Assembly: GCA_947627285.1 (NCBI GenBank)
Contig: CANQVL010000004.1
Span: 62,001-126,000 of the forward strand
Direction: 5' to 3'
DNA length: 64,000 bases
Source of the DNA: an uncultured Oscillospiraceae bacterium
GTDB lineage: Bacteria > Bacillota > Clostridia > Oscillospirales > Oscillospiraceae
Part shown: positions 14,829 to 23,848 of the stretch, one piece after another
How the letters are laid out: each line of letters starts with the position of its first letter
Numbering within the stretch: position 1 is the first letter of the stretch
The notes under the pieces: generated by a model
The model's database searches: none
What the model saw: only the letters and a program-made list of their open reading frames with translations
What the model was told of the DNA's origin: nothing
Translations under genes and position numbers: made by a program

Positions 14829-16049
14829 ATGAAAACAAAGATCCTGTCCCTTATGCTTGCGGCGCTAATGCTCGTCTCGCTCCTCGCCGCCTGCGGCAAG
14901 CCGTCCGACGAAAATCAGGACAACCCGCCCCCTGAAAATGGCGGCGAGCAGTCAAACCAGCCCGAAAACAGCGGCGAAAACACCCCCTCGGTCGAGGACC
15001 CCGCCGAGGAAAGCTATGACGGCAAGCTGGTTTTTGACCGCCCCATGGAGCTTTCCTACGCCAAATGCTTCTCTGTGGACTACTACAAGGGCGGCTACAA
15101 GCTCGCCTCCACCTCCGACGGCACGAAAATGCTCATCGTCCCTGAGGGCATGAGCGTCCCGGCTGACGCTCCGGAGGGCGCCATAGTCCTTCAGCAACCT
15201 GTTAACAACATCATGGTTGCCTCCACCCCCGTGACCTCCCTCATAAACGCCATCGGCGCGCTTGACGCCATATCCCTCACCACCTACGACGCCGACTCCT
15301 GGTACATCGACTCGGTGAAAAACGCCATAACCGGCGGCTCCCTCACCTACGTGGGCGACTACAAGGCGCCGGACTACGAGAAGATAACCGCCGCCGGCTC
15401 CACTCTCGCCTTCTACTCCACCATGCTCACCGAGGACGTTGCCGCACAGCTTGACGCCCTGGGTGTCGACGTGGTCCTGGACCAGTCCGCCGACGAGGAG
15501 CACCCTCTGGCCCGCGTGGAGTGGGCAAAGCTCTACGGCGCGATCTTCAATAAGGAGGCGGAGGCCGAAGCGCTTTTCAACTCCCAGGCGGCGTATATCG
15601 ACGAGATCTCCAAGTCTGAGAACACCGGCAAGACCGTGGCGATATTCTACATCACCTCCAAGGGCGCCCTCTACGCCCGCAACGCCGACGACTACATGGC
15701 GAAGATGATCGACCTTGCCGGCGGCAAATACGCCCTCCCCGATGTGGGCGTTGGCGAATCCGGCACCGTGAAGATGGAGTTTGAGGCGTTCTACGACGGA
15801 GCCAAGGACGCGGACTACATAATCTACGTCTGGTCCCTGGGCGGCAAGCCCGAGACGCTGGAGGACTTCCTTGGCAGGGCCGACATCCTCTCCGAGATGA
15901 AGGCGGTGAAGGAGGGCAGCGTCTGGTGTACCACCCCGGACTTCTTCCAGATCCAGGACACCATCGGCAGTATGGTCAACGACATCCACCTGATGCTTGA
16001 GGCGGACGAAAGCACCGACGCCCTCACCTTCCTCCGGCGGCTGAAATGA
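14829..16049 (+). CDS. btuF: Cobalamin/iron-siderophore-type ABC transporter substrate-binding lipoprotein
   Basis: 406 residues. Lipoprotein signal with lipobox LLAAC (C about residue 21), then an acidic, Pro-rich linker and a class III (BtuF/FepB) binding fold with the single-helix backbone (repeated Tyr/Asp-rich segments such as ITGGSLTYVGDYKAPDYEKI). ATG at 14829 follows AAGGAGAAATCAAC. As the first gene after a B12 riboswitch and before a BtuC-like permease, the ligand is almost surely a corrinoid. The ligand itself cannot be read from sequence. Confidence 0.88.
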   Translation: MKTKILSLMLAALMLVSLLAACGKPSDENQDNPPPENGGEQSNQPENSGENTPSVEDPAEESYDGKLVFDRPMELSYAKCFSVDYYKGGYKLASTSDGTKMLIVPEGMSVPADAPEGAIVLQQPVNNIMVASTPVTSLINAIGALDAISLTTYDADSWYIDSVKNAITGGSLTYVGDYKAPDYEKITAAGSTLAFYSTMLTEDVAAQLDALGVDVVLDQSADEEHPLARVEWAKLYGAIFNKEAEAEALFNSQAAYIDEISKSENTGKTVAIFYITSKGALYARNADDYMAKMIDLAGGKYALPDVGVGESGTVKMEFEAFYDGAKDADYIIYVWSLGGKPETLEDFLGRADILSEMKAVKEGSVWCTTPDFFQIQDTIGSMVNDIHLMLEADESTDALTFLRRLK

Positions 16050-17101
16050 ACGTAAACGTCAAACTGAATACCGCGCGTTACTGCGCGGTATTCATCTCCC
16101 TTTTCGCCCTCTTCGTCCTCTCCGTCATATGGAGCATAAACTCCGGCAGCGTCAGCATACCCGTGGGCGAGATCTGGCGCATGATTTTCCGCAAGGGCGC
16201 CATTGAGCGCGGGGAGCTTGCGGCGGACGCCTCGGCGTTCAACATAATCTGGAAGATACGCCTGCCCCGGCTCATGCTGGCGGCGGTGCTGGGAGGGGCG
16301 CTGTCCCTTTCGGGCTTCCTCCTCCAGACCTTCTTCCGCAACCCCATCGCCGGCCCCTTCGTCCTGGGCATATCCTCCGGCGCCAAAATGTTCCTCGCCG
16401 TGGTCACCATCGCCCTGAGCGCCTGGATCCCCACGGTCCCCGTGGCTGTCACGGTGGCGGCGGCGTTCTTAGGCTCCATGTTCACCATGATGTTCGCCCT
16501 TCTCTTCGGCGGCAAGCTCAAAAATATGTCCATGCTCCTGGTCATCGGCATAATGATAAGCTACATCTGCTCCGCCGTCACGGACTTCCTCATCAACTTC
16601 GCGAAGGAGGCGGACATCGTGAACCTGACCCACTGGTCAATGGGCAGCTTCTCCGCCGCCTCCTGGCGGGACGTGAGGATCTCCGCCCTCATCGTCCTTC
16701 CCACGCTCCTTTGCGTATTTCTCCTGTCCAAGCCCATCTCGGCATACGCCCTGGGTGAGGGGTACGCCCTGAGCCTGGGCGTCAACGTGAGGCGCTTTCG
16801 CGTACTTCTGATTCTCCTCTCCGGCGTTCTCTCCGCCTGCGTCACAGCCTTTGCCGGGCCCATCTCCTTTGTGGGCATAGCCGTGCCGCACATATGCCGT
16901 ATACTCCTCAAATCCTCAAAGCCCATCCTCATGGTCCCCGCCTCCTTTGTGTGCGGCGCGGTATTCTGCGTTTTCTGCGACCTTGTGGCCCGCACCGTCT
17001 TCTCCCCCACCGAGCTCTCCGTCGGCACCGTGACCAGCGCCATAGGCGCCCCTATAGTCATATGGTTAATGGTCTCCCGCCGCGGTGGGCAGGCACAGTG
17101 A
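16046..17101 (+). CDS. btuC: Corrinoid ABC transporter permease (FecCD/BtuC family)
   Basis: 351 residues, about ten membrane helices. Family landmarks include RLPRLMLAAVLGGALSLSG, FRNPIAGPFVLGISSGA and GPISFVGIAVPHICR (the cytoplasmic loop that meets the ATPase). Overlaps the end of btuF by 4 bp (ATGA), 8 bp ahead of btuD. Forms the membrane channel of the BtuCDF importer as a homodimer. Confidence 0.92.
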   Translation: MNVNVKLNTARYCAVFISLFALFVLSVIWSINSGSVSIPVGEIWRMIFRKGAIERGELAADASAFNIIWKIRLPRLMLAAVLGGALSLSGFLLQTFFRNPIAGPFVLGISSGAKMFLAVVTIALSAWIPTVPVAVTVAAAFLGSMFTMMFALLFGGKLKNMSMLLVIGIMISYICSAVTDFLINFAKEADIVNLTHWSMGSFSAASWRDVRISALIVLPTLLCVFLLSKPISAYALGEGYALSLGVNVRRFRVLLILLSGVLSACVTAFAGPISFVGIAVPHICRILLKSSKPILMVPASFVCGAVFCVFCDLVARTVFSPTELSVGTVTSAIGAPIVIWLMVSRRGGQAQ

Positions 17102-17109
17102 GGTGAAAT

Positions 17110-18234
17110 ATGGACAAGCCGTATTTTGAGCTTCGGGACCTTGCCGTTGGCTACAACGGCAAGCCCCTTCTCTCCCACATATCCCTCTCCCTTCAAAGGG
17201 GCGGCATAATGACCCTCACCGGTCCCAACGGCTCCGGGAAATCCACTATCCTCAAAACCGTCACCCGCCGCCTCCCCGCCATATCCGGTCAGGTCCTTTT
17301 GGAGGGTGAGGACCTGCGCTTTGCCGACTCCAAGGTCCTGGCGCGGAAAATGGCTGTGGTGCTGACGGACCGGATAAGGCCGGAGCTCCTCACCGCCTTT
17401 GACGTGGCGGCGGCGGGGCGCTACCCCTACACCGGCAGCTTCGGGCTCCTCACCCGCCGGGACAGGGATATAGTCCTTGACGCCCTTTCCCGGGTCAACG
17501 CCGCCGGCATAGCCGACCGCGATTTCTCCGCCCTCAGCGACGGACAGCGCCAGCGCGTCCTCCTCGCCCGCGCCATCGCCCAGGAGCCGGAGCTCATCGT
17601 TTTGGACGAGCCCACCTCCTTCCTGGACATAAGGCACAAGATCGAGCTTTTGGAGATACTCAGGTCCATGTCCAGGGAGCGGGGCGTCGCCATTCTCATG
17701 AGCCTCCACGAGATCGACCTGGCGTCCAAAATCTCCGACACCGTTGTCTGCGTCTCCCATGACGGCATCTCCGCCTTCGGCAAGCCCGAGGAGGTGTTCT
17801 CCGATCTAAGCGTCCGCCGCCTTTACGGGCTTGAGCGCGGCTCCTACAACGCTGCCCTTGGAAGCATCGAGCTCGCCGCCCCGCTGGGCGTTCCCCGGGT
17901 ATTCGTCGTTGGCGGCGGCGGGTACGGCATCCCCGTTTACCGCGCCCTCCAAAAGGCGGGCGTCCCGTTTTACGCCGGTATACTCTTTGAAAACGACCTG
18001 GACCTGGCGGTAGCCGCGCCCCTCGCCGCCTCGGTGGTCAAATGCCCCGCCTTTGGTGACCTCACCGAGGCCCACATCTCCGCCGCCAAAGCCCTCATTG
18101 ACGCATCGAGCGCGGTTATCGACTCCGGCTGTCCCGCGCGCGGGACCAACAGCGCCAAGGCGGAGCTTCTCGACTACGCCCGCTCCCGTGGCAAAAGGGT
18201 GGTCGCCGGCGGCGTTTCGGAGGTGATGTCATGA
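17110..18234 (+). CDS. btuD: Corrinoid ABC transporter ATPase with extra C-terminal domain
   Basis: 374 residues. ATPase part is about 1-255: Walker A GPNGSGKST (39-47), signature LSDGQRQRV (near 141), Walker B LIVLDEP. The usual length is about 255. The remaining 115 residues form an added domain starting PRVFVVGGGGYGIPVYRALQ, with a glycine-rich beta-alpha-beta start and a conserved-looking SAVIDSGCPARGTN stretch. Its function is unknown to me; the layout looks Rossmann-like. ATPase role in BtuCDF is firm; overlap with cbiA (ATGA) ties import to synthesis. Confidence 0.9.
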   Translation: MDKPYFELRDLAVGYNGKPLLSHISLSLQRGGIMTLTGPNGSGKSTILKTVTRRLPAISGQVLLEGEDLRFADSKVLARKMAVVLTDRIRPELLTAFDVAAAGRYPYTGSFGLLTRRDRDIVLDALSRVNAAGIADRDFSALSDGQRQRVLLARAIAQEPELIVLDEPTSFLDIRHKIELLEILRSMSRERGVAILMSLHEIDLASKISDTVVCVSHDGISAFGKPEEVFSDLSVRRLYGLERGSYNAALGSIELAAPLGVPRVFVVGGGGYGIPVYRALQKAGVPFYAGILFENDLDLAVAAPLAASVVKCPAFGDLTEAHISAAKALIDASSAVIDSGCPARGTNSAKAELLDYARSRGKRVVAGGVSEVMS

Positions 18235-19595
18235 GGTGCCCCCGCGTGCTCATAGCCGGAGCCTCCAGCGGCTGCGGAAAAACCACCGCCGTCTGCGCCC
18301 TCCTGAAGCTCCTTCGGGAGAGGAGCGGCGGCGTCGCCGCCCTGAAATGCGGCCCCGACTACATCGACCCCATGTTCCACCGGGAGGCGCTGGGCATCCC
18401 CTCCGGGAACCTGGACCCCTTCTTCTGCTCCGACTCCCTCCTCCGCTCCGCCCTCGCCGCCCGCGCCGGGCGCGACATCACGGTCATCGAGGGCGTCATG
18501 GGCTATTACGACGGCACCGGCGAGGACGGCACCGACAACAGCACCTACACCGTCGCCCGCGCCGTCTCCGCCCCCGTGGTCCTCACGGTCAACGCCGCCG
18601 GGACCTGCGCCTCGGCGCTGGCTGTCCTTGAGGGCTTCAGCCGCTTTTATCCCGACAGCTCCGTTCGCGGCGTCATCTTCAACCGGGTGACAGGCGGGAC
18701 ATATGAACGCCTTCACGATCTCACCCTCCGGCGCTTCGGCGGGAATATCCTCCCCCTGGGCTATATCCCCAAGCTGCCGGAGACCTGCCTTTTCCCCTCC
18801 CGCCATCTGGGACTTGTGACGCCGGAGGACACCCAGGCCGCCGCCCAAAAGCTTGACGCCCTGGGCGGCATCTGCCGCGAAACGCTGGATATTGACGGCG
18901 TCCTCGCCCTCGCCGCCTCCGCGCCGGAGCTCAACGCCGGGCCCCGGACCCTCCCCGCGCTCCCTCCCGTCGCCGTCGCCGTGGCGCGCGACGCCGCCTT
19001 CTCCTTCATCTACCCCGACACCCTGGAGCTCTTTCGCTCCATGGGGGCAAAAATCGAATTTTTCTCGCCCCTCAGCGACGAGCCCGTACCCTCCGGCGCG
19101 GCGGGCCTCTACCTCCCCGGCGGCTACCCGGAGCTTTACGCGGACGCCCTGGAGAAAAACCGCGCCGCCGCCGAAAGCGTCCGCCGCGCCGTCCTGTCCG
19201 GTATGCCCACCGTCGCCGAGTGCGGCGGCTTCCAGTACCTTGGTTCCCGGCTTGAGAGCAGAAAAATGTGCGGCGTACTCCCCAACGAGAGCTTCAACGC
19301 CGGACGCCTCGTCCGCTTCGGCTACGTGACCCTCACCTCCCAAAGAGACGGTCTTTTCGGTCCCGCCGGAACGGTCCTCCCCGCCCACGAATTCCACTAC
19401 TATGACAGCACCGGCACCGGCGACGGCTTCACCGCCCAAAAACCCGGCGGCAGGCGTTGGGACTGCGCCTTTTACACCCCCACCCTCTACGCCGGCTACC
19501 CCCACCTCTACCTCCCCGCCTGCGTCCCGGCGGCGGAGAGCTTCCTCAAAAAATGCGCCGAATATGCCGAATATAAGGAGTGTTCAAAATGCTGA
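18231..19595 (+). CDS. cbiA: Cobyrinate a,c-diamide synthase
   Basis: 454 residues. N-terminal ATP-binding P-loop IAGASSGCGKTTAV with GPDYIDPMFH; C-terminal class I glutamine amidotransferase with the nucleophile in VAECGGFQYLG and a late HEFHYY. It amidates the a and c side chains of cobyrinate, using glutamine and ATP. It overlaps btuD and cbiC. Placing it first among the biosynthetic genes is seen in other Clostridia. Confidence 0.93.
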   Translation: MRCPRVLIAGASSGCGKTTAVCALLKLLRERSGGVAALKCGPDYIDPMFHREALGIPSGNLDPFFCSDSLLRSALAARAGRDITVIEGVMGYYDGTGEDGTDNSTYTVARAVSAPVVLTVNAAGTCASALAVLEGFSRFYPDSSVRGVIFNRVTGGTYERLHDLTLRRFGGNILPLGYIPKLPETCLFPSRHLGLVTPEDTQAAAQKLDALGGICRETLDIDGVLALAASAPELNAGPRTLPALPPVAVAVARDAAFSFIYPDTLELFRSMGAKIEFFSPLSDEPVPSGAAGLYLPGGYPELYADALEKNRAAAESVRRAVLSGMPTVAECGGFQYLGSRLESRKMCGVLPNESFNAGRLVRFGYVTLTSQRDGLFGPAGTVLPAHEFHYYDSTGTGDGFTAQKPGGRRWDCAFYTPTLYAGYPHLYLPACVPAAESFLKKCAEYAEYKECSKC

Positions 19596-20206
19596 TAACC
19601 GACCCCGCCGCAATCGAGGCGCGGAGCATGGAGCTCATAGAATCCGAGCTCACCGTGGAGCTCCCCCCGGACATAAAGCCCGTGGTCAAGCGCGTCATAC
19701 ACTGCACCGCCGACTTTGACTACGCCCAAAGCCTTTATTTCTCCCCCGACGCCGTTCAAGCCGGCATAAACGCCCTTAAAAGCGGCTGTGCCATCGTCAC
19801 CGACACCCAAATGGCAAAGGCGGGGATCAACAAATCCGCCGCCCAAAGATTGGGCTGTGAGGTAGAGTGCTTCATGTCCGACCCGGACGTGGCGGAGGAG
19901 GCAAAGCGCCGGGGCTGTACCCGCGCCGCTGTGTCCATGGAGAGGGCGGCGCGCCTTCACCGCCCCCTCATCTTCGCCATCGGCAACGCCCCCACCGCCC
20001 TTTTGACCCTCCGTGAGCTTATGGACGCGGGAAGTCTTGCCCCGGAGCTCGTCATCGCCGTCCCCGTGGGCTTTGTGAACATCTTAGAGGCCAAGGACGC
20101 AATTCTCACCTCCAATGTCCCCCACATAGTGGCAAGGGGCAGGAAGGGCGGCTCAAACGTGGCGGCGGCGATAATCAACGCCCTTGTCTACTCCCTGACG
20201 CGATGA
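19589..20206 (+). CDS. cbiC: Precorrin-8X methylmutase
   Basis: 205 residues. Moves a methyl group from C11 to C12 to form cobyrinate (or hydrogenobyrinate). Landmarks: KRVIHCTADFDYA with the catalytic His, ATG-proximal DPAAIEARSM, and VAVPVGFVN-type segment VIAVPVGFVNILEAK. Start at ATG 19589 with AAGGAG 8 bp before it; a GTG three codons upstream is less well placed. Confidence 0.95.
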   Translation: MLITDPAAIEARSMELIESELTVELPPDIKPVVKRVIHCTADFDYAQSLYFSPDAVQAGINALKSGCAIVTDTQMAKAGINKSAAQRLGCEVECFMSDPDVAEEAKRRGCTRAAVSMERAARLHRPLIFAIGNAPTALLTLRELMDAGSLAPELVIAVPVGFVNILEAKDAILTSNVPHIVARGRKGGSNVAAAIINALVYSLTR

Positions 20207-21336
20207 ACGACAGCTTCATAACAAGGGACGGCAAAAGGCTCCGCCGCGGCTTCACCACCGGCTCATGCGCGGCTGCGGCGGCAAAGGCGGCGGCGATAAT
20301 GCTCCTGAGCGGCAGGCGGCTCCAAAGCGTCCGCCTCCTCACCCCCGCCGGCATAGACCTCACCCTCCCCCTGGAGGACGTGGAGCTTTGCGAGGCTTAC
20401 GCCTCCTGCGCCGTCAAAAAGGACAGCGGCGACGACCCGGACGTGACAAACGGGATAAAAATCTACGCCCGCGTGGAGAAAACCGCCATACCGGGGATAA
20501 CAATTGACGGCGGCGAGGGCATCGGGCGCGTCACAAAGCCCGGTCTCGACAGACCCGTGGGCGAGGCGGCGATAAACTCCACGCCCCGAAGGATGATCGC
20601 CGCCGCCCTGAGAGATGTCTGCGAGGACTCAGGCTTTTCCGGCGGGCTCCGCGCCCTCATCTCCGCCCCGGAGGGCGCGGAGCTTGCCCGCAAAACCTTC
20701 AACCCGCGCCTCGGTATAATCGGCGGAATATCCATTCTCGGCACCACCGGAATCGTGGAGCCCATGAGCGACGCGGCGGTGGTGGAGACAGTCCGCGCCG
20801 AGCTCTCCACCCGCCGCGCGGCGGGTCATAGGTACGTCCTTTTCGTCCCCGGAAATTACGGCGCGGACTTCGTGGAAAATTCTCTGCGCCTCGCTCCCGA
20901 AGACGCCGTCACCGTCTCGAATTTCGTGGGCGACGCCTTCTCCATAGCGGACGAGCTGGGCTTTTCCGGCGCGCTCTTAGTGGGGCACATCGGCAAGACC
21001 GTAAAGCTGGCGGCAAATATGTTCAACACCCACTCCCGTTACGGCGACTGCCGCGCCGAGGTCCTCGCCGCCCACGCGGGCGCCCTCGGCGCGTCCCCCG
21101 ACACCCTCCGCGCCATCATGGACAGCGCCTCTGCCGACAGTATGCTGGACATCCTGGACGCCGCCGGTCTGCGCGCCCCCGTCATGGAGAGCGTAATGGA
21201 CAAAATCGGCGAAAACCTGGCGGCAAAGCCCTTCAGTCTCCTCCCCGGCGTCCTGGCGTTTTCCAAAAAATACGGCCTTCTCGGTCAAACCGCGCGCGCC
21301 GGAGAGCTTTTGGCGCGGTTAAGGGAGGAAATGTAA
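20203..21336 (+). CDS. cbiD: Cobalt-precorrin-5B (C1)-methyltransferase
   Basis: 377 residues. RRGFTTGSCAAAAAKAAAIM at the start and KKDSGDDPDVTNG (near 65-78) are CbiD signatures of the anaerobic pathway. It methylates C1 with S-adenosylmethionine. Overlaps cbiC by 4 bp. Its stop is followed by a duplicated RBS for cbiF. Confidence 0.95.
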   Translation: MNDSFITRDGKRLRRGFTTGSCAAAAAKAAAIMLLSGRRLQSVRLLTPAGIDLTLPLEDVELCEAYASCAVKKDSGDDPDVTNGIKIYARVEKTAIPGITIDGGEGIGRVTKPGLDRPVGEAAINSTPRRMIAAALRDVCEDSGFSGGLRALISAPEGAELARKTFNPRLGIIGGISILGTTGIVEPMSDAAVVETVRAELSTRRAAGHRYVLFVPGNYGADFVENSLRLAPEDAVTVSNFVGDAFSIADELGFSGALLVGHIGKTVKLAANMFNTHSRYGDCRAEVLAAHAGALGASPDTLRAIMDSASADSMLDILDAAGLRAPVMESVMDKIGENLAAKPFSLLPGVLAFSKKYGLLGQTARAGELLARLREEM

Positions 21337-21351
21337 AAGGAGGAAATGTAA
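21321..21351 (+). repeat. Tandem duplication of a stop/RBS segment
   Basis: AAGGGAGGAAATGTAA is followed directly by AAGGAGGAAATGTAA. The first copy holds the cbiD stop; the second provides the cbiF RBS (AAGGAGG). Confidence 0.8.
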
Positions 21352-22107
21352 ATGGTACACATAGTCGGCGCCGGATGCGGCGCGGAGGACCTCATCACCC
21401 TTCGCGGCAAAAGGCTCCTGGAGGAGGCGGACGTGATCGTCTACGCCGGCTCCCTCATAAACCCCGCCCTTCTCAAATACGCAAAGCCGGAGAGCGAAAA
21501 ATACGACAGCGCCAAAATGACCCTCCAGGAGATCCTCTCCGTGATCGAGTCCGCCGAGGTGCGGGGGAAGACCACCCTCCGCCTCCACTCCGGCGACCCC
21601 TCCCTCTACGGCGCAATCGGGGAACAGATCCGGGAGCTTCGTCTGCGGGGCATAGATTTTGACATCACCCCCGGCGTCAGCGCACTCTCGGGAGCGGCGG
21701 CGGCACTGAAAACCGAGTACACCCTCCCCGGCGTCTCCCAGACCGTCATAGTGACCCGCGCCTCGGGCAGAACGCCCGTCCCCGAATCGGAAAGCCTCGC
21801 CGCCCTCGCCTCCCACGGCGCCGCCATGGTACTCTTTCTGAGCACCGGGCTTCTCCAAAGGGTGACCTCCGACCTCCTCGCCGGCGGCATGACCCCCGAC
21901 ACCCCCGCCGCCATCGTTTACAGGGCCACCTGGAGCGATGAAATGGTTCTGCGCTGTACCGTGGGGACATTGGAGGAAACGGCGTCGGAGAACGGAATAA
22001 CAAACACCGCCCTCATAATCGTTGGCGGCTTCCTCACCTCCGATTTCTCCCCCTCCCGGCTCTACGACCCGACCTTCTCCACGGGCTTTCGGGAGGCGAA
22101 AATATGA
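21352..22107 (+). CDS. cbiF: Cobalt-precorrin-4 C11-methyltransferase
   Basis: 251 residues of the tetrapyrrole methylase fold. MVHIVGAGCGAEDLITLRG is the SAM-binding start; YAGSLINPALL and LHSGDPSLYGAI are typical of CbiF/CobM. Follows cbiD by 15 bp and overlaps cbiG by 4 bp. Confidence 0.94.
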   Translation: MVHIVGAGCGAEDLITLRGKRLLEEADVIVYAGSLINPALLKYAKPESEKYDSAKMTLQEILSVIESAEVRGKTTLRLHSGDPSLYGAIGEQIRELRLRGIDFDITPGVSALSGAAAALKTEYTLPGVSQTVIVTRASGRTPVPESESLAALASHGAAMVLFLSTGLLQRVTSDLLAGGMTPDTPAAIVYRATWSDEMVLRCTVGTLEETASENGITNTALIIVGGFLTSDFSPSRLYDPTFSTGFREAKI

Positions 22108-23126
22108 AAATGAACGCCGCCGTCTTCTGCTTCTCCCCCGCCGCCTGTGAGCTGGCGGAAAAGCTCTGTGGGCTCCTTGACCTGCCCCTCTCCGCCGTCC
22201 ACTCCACGGAAAGGTACGCCGCGCCCCACGGCTTCACCTCCCACAAAAGCGTCTGCGCCGACATGGGCGGGCTTTTCCGCTCTCACGAGCTCCTCATCTT
22301 CATCTGCGCCTGCGGCATAGCCGTGCGGGACATCGCCCCGCACCTTAAAGGCAAGGCCGAGGACCCCGCCGTTTTGGTCATGGACGAGGCGGGCAAATTC
22401 GTTATCCCCATCCTTTCCGGTCACATCGGCGGCGCCAACGCTTACGCCCGCTCCCTCGCCGCCCTCACCGGAGCCGTACCCGTGATAACCACCGCCACGG
22501 ACCTGGCAGGCCGCTTCTCCTGCGACGCCTGGGCGGTGGAGCACGGCTGCGCCATATCCTCCCTCGCCGCGGCGAAGGCCGTCGCCGCCGCCATTCTGAC
22601 GGGCGACGTGCCCATATCCTCCGAATTTCCCCTGCCGAAGCTCCTCCCGGCGGGGCTCGTCCCCGGCGGCGCCGGCGGCGTCGGCGTCTACATCGGCGTC
22701 CGCCGGGAGACGCCGTACAAAACCACCCTCCGCCTCGTCCCCCGTATCCTCACCATCGGCGTCGGCTGCCGCCGAGGAACGGCGGCGGACGCAATATCCA
22801 AGGCGGTCGCCGCCGCCCTGGACGCGGCGAACCTCGACCCCGCCGCCATATCATGCGTTGCCACGGCGGACATAAAGCGGGACGAGGCGGGGCTTTTGAA
22901 ATTCGCTCAAGACCTGGGCGTGCCCCTGAAATTCTACTCCGCCGATGATCTGAGCCGCGCCCCCGGCGAATTTCACGATTCCGACTTCGTGAGGAGAACC
23001 GTTGGCGTGGGCGGCGTCTGCGAGCGCGCCGCCGTACTGACCGGAGCCACGCTCATGATCCCCAAAACCGCCTCAAACGGCGTCACCGTCGCGGTCGCGG
23101 CAAGAGATTGGAGGGTCGAGCTTTGA
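22104..23126 (+). CDS. cbiG: Cobalt-precorrin-5A hydrolase
   Basis: 340 residues. Opens the delta-lactone of cobalt-precorrin-5A, releasing acetaldehyde. The N-terminal part contains CACGIAVRDIAPHLKGKAED and VISGHIGGAN-like VIPILSGHIGGANA; the C-terminal domain starts near TIGVGCRRGTAADAI. ATG overlaps the cbiF stop (ATGA). Confidence 0.94.
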   Translation: MKMNAAVFCFSPAACELAEKLCGLLDLPLSAVHSTERYAAPHGFTSHKSVCADMGGLFRSHELLIFICACGIAVRDIAPHLKGKAEDPAVLVMDEAGKFVIPILSGHIGGANAYARSLAALTGAVPVITTATDLAGRFSCDAWAVEHGCAISSLAAAKAVAAAILTGDVPISSEFPLPKLLPAGLVPGGAGGVGVYIGVRRETPYKTTLRLVPRILTIGVGCRRGTAADAISKAVAAALDAANLDPAAISCVATADIKRDEAGLLKFAQDLGVPLKFYSADDLSRAPGEFHDSDFVRRTVGVGGVCERAAVLTGATLMIPKTASNGVTVAVAARDWRVEL

Positions 23127-23848
23127 AGGAGCTAAAGGTAGTCGGCATAGGTCCCGGCGACCCCGATGGCATGACCCTCGCCGCTTATAGGACTTTGGAG
23201 ACAGCGGAGATAGTGGTGGGCTACGGCCCCTACTGTGAGAAGGTCAGGGAGCTTTTCCCGGAAAAGGAATATCTCTCCACCCCCATGCGCCATGAGACGG
23301 AGCGCTGCCGCGCCGCCCTGGAGCTCGCCGCTTCGGGAAAGGCCGTGGCGATGGTTTGCTCCGGCGACCCCGGCGTTTACGGCATGGCGTCCCCAATTTT
23401 GGAGCTTGCCGGTGAATACGGGGTGGAGGTCCGCCTCGTCCCCGGCGTAACCGCCGCCCTCTCCGGCGCGGCGGGGCTGGGCTCCCCGCTGACGGCGGAC
23501 TTTTGCGTCCTCAGCCTCTCTGATCTGCTGACCCCTTGGGAGACAATTGAAAAGCGGTTGGAGCTGGCGTCGGCGGCGGATCTCGTGATAGTCCTCTACA
23601 ACCCCGGAAGCCGCGCCCGGACGGAAAATCTCTCCCGCGCCTCAAAGCTCATAGCTCTTCACCGCCCGCCGGAGACGGTCTGCGGCGTCGCCACGGACGT
23701 GGGCGGCGGCGAGGAGAGCTTTCAGGTGATGACGCTTTCGGAGCTCGCCGCGTTTCGGGCGGGAATGCGCGACACGGTGTTTATCGGCAATTCTTCCACA
23801 AGGCTCATAGACGGAAAAATGGTCACTCCCAGGGGGTATAAGCTGTGA
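23123..23848 (+). CDS. cbiH: Cobalt-precorrin-3 C17-methyltransferase
   Basis: 241 residues, tetrapyrrole methylase fold: VVGIGPGDPDGMTLAAYR near the start, CSGDPGVYGMASP and NPGSRARTENL further on, as in CbiH/CobJ. The start is TTG at 23123, since GGAGGG lies 6 bp upstream and TTGA overlaps the cbiG stop; a second TTG at 23108 lacks a good RBS. Confidence 0.92.
   Translation: MKELKVVGIGPGDPDGMTLAAYRTLETAEIVVGYGPYCEKVRELFPEKEYLSTPMRHETERCRAALELAASGKAVAMVCSGDPGVYGMASPILELAGEYGVEVRLVPGVTAALSGAAGLGSPLTADFCVLSLSDLLTPWETIEKRLELASAADLVIVLYNPGSRARTENLSRASKLIALHRPPETVCGVATDVGGGEESFQVMTLSELAAFRAGMRDTVFIGNSSTRLIDGKMVTPRGYKL

Noticed and set aside
18174..19505. A 443-codon minus-strand frame over cbiA
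   Set aside because: Gly/Ala/Val-rich shadow of cbiA, with no start signal.
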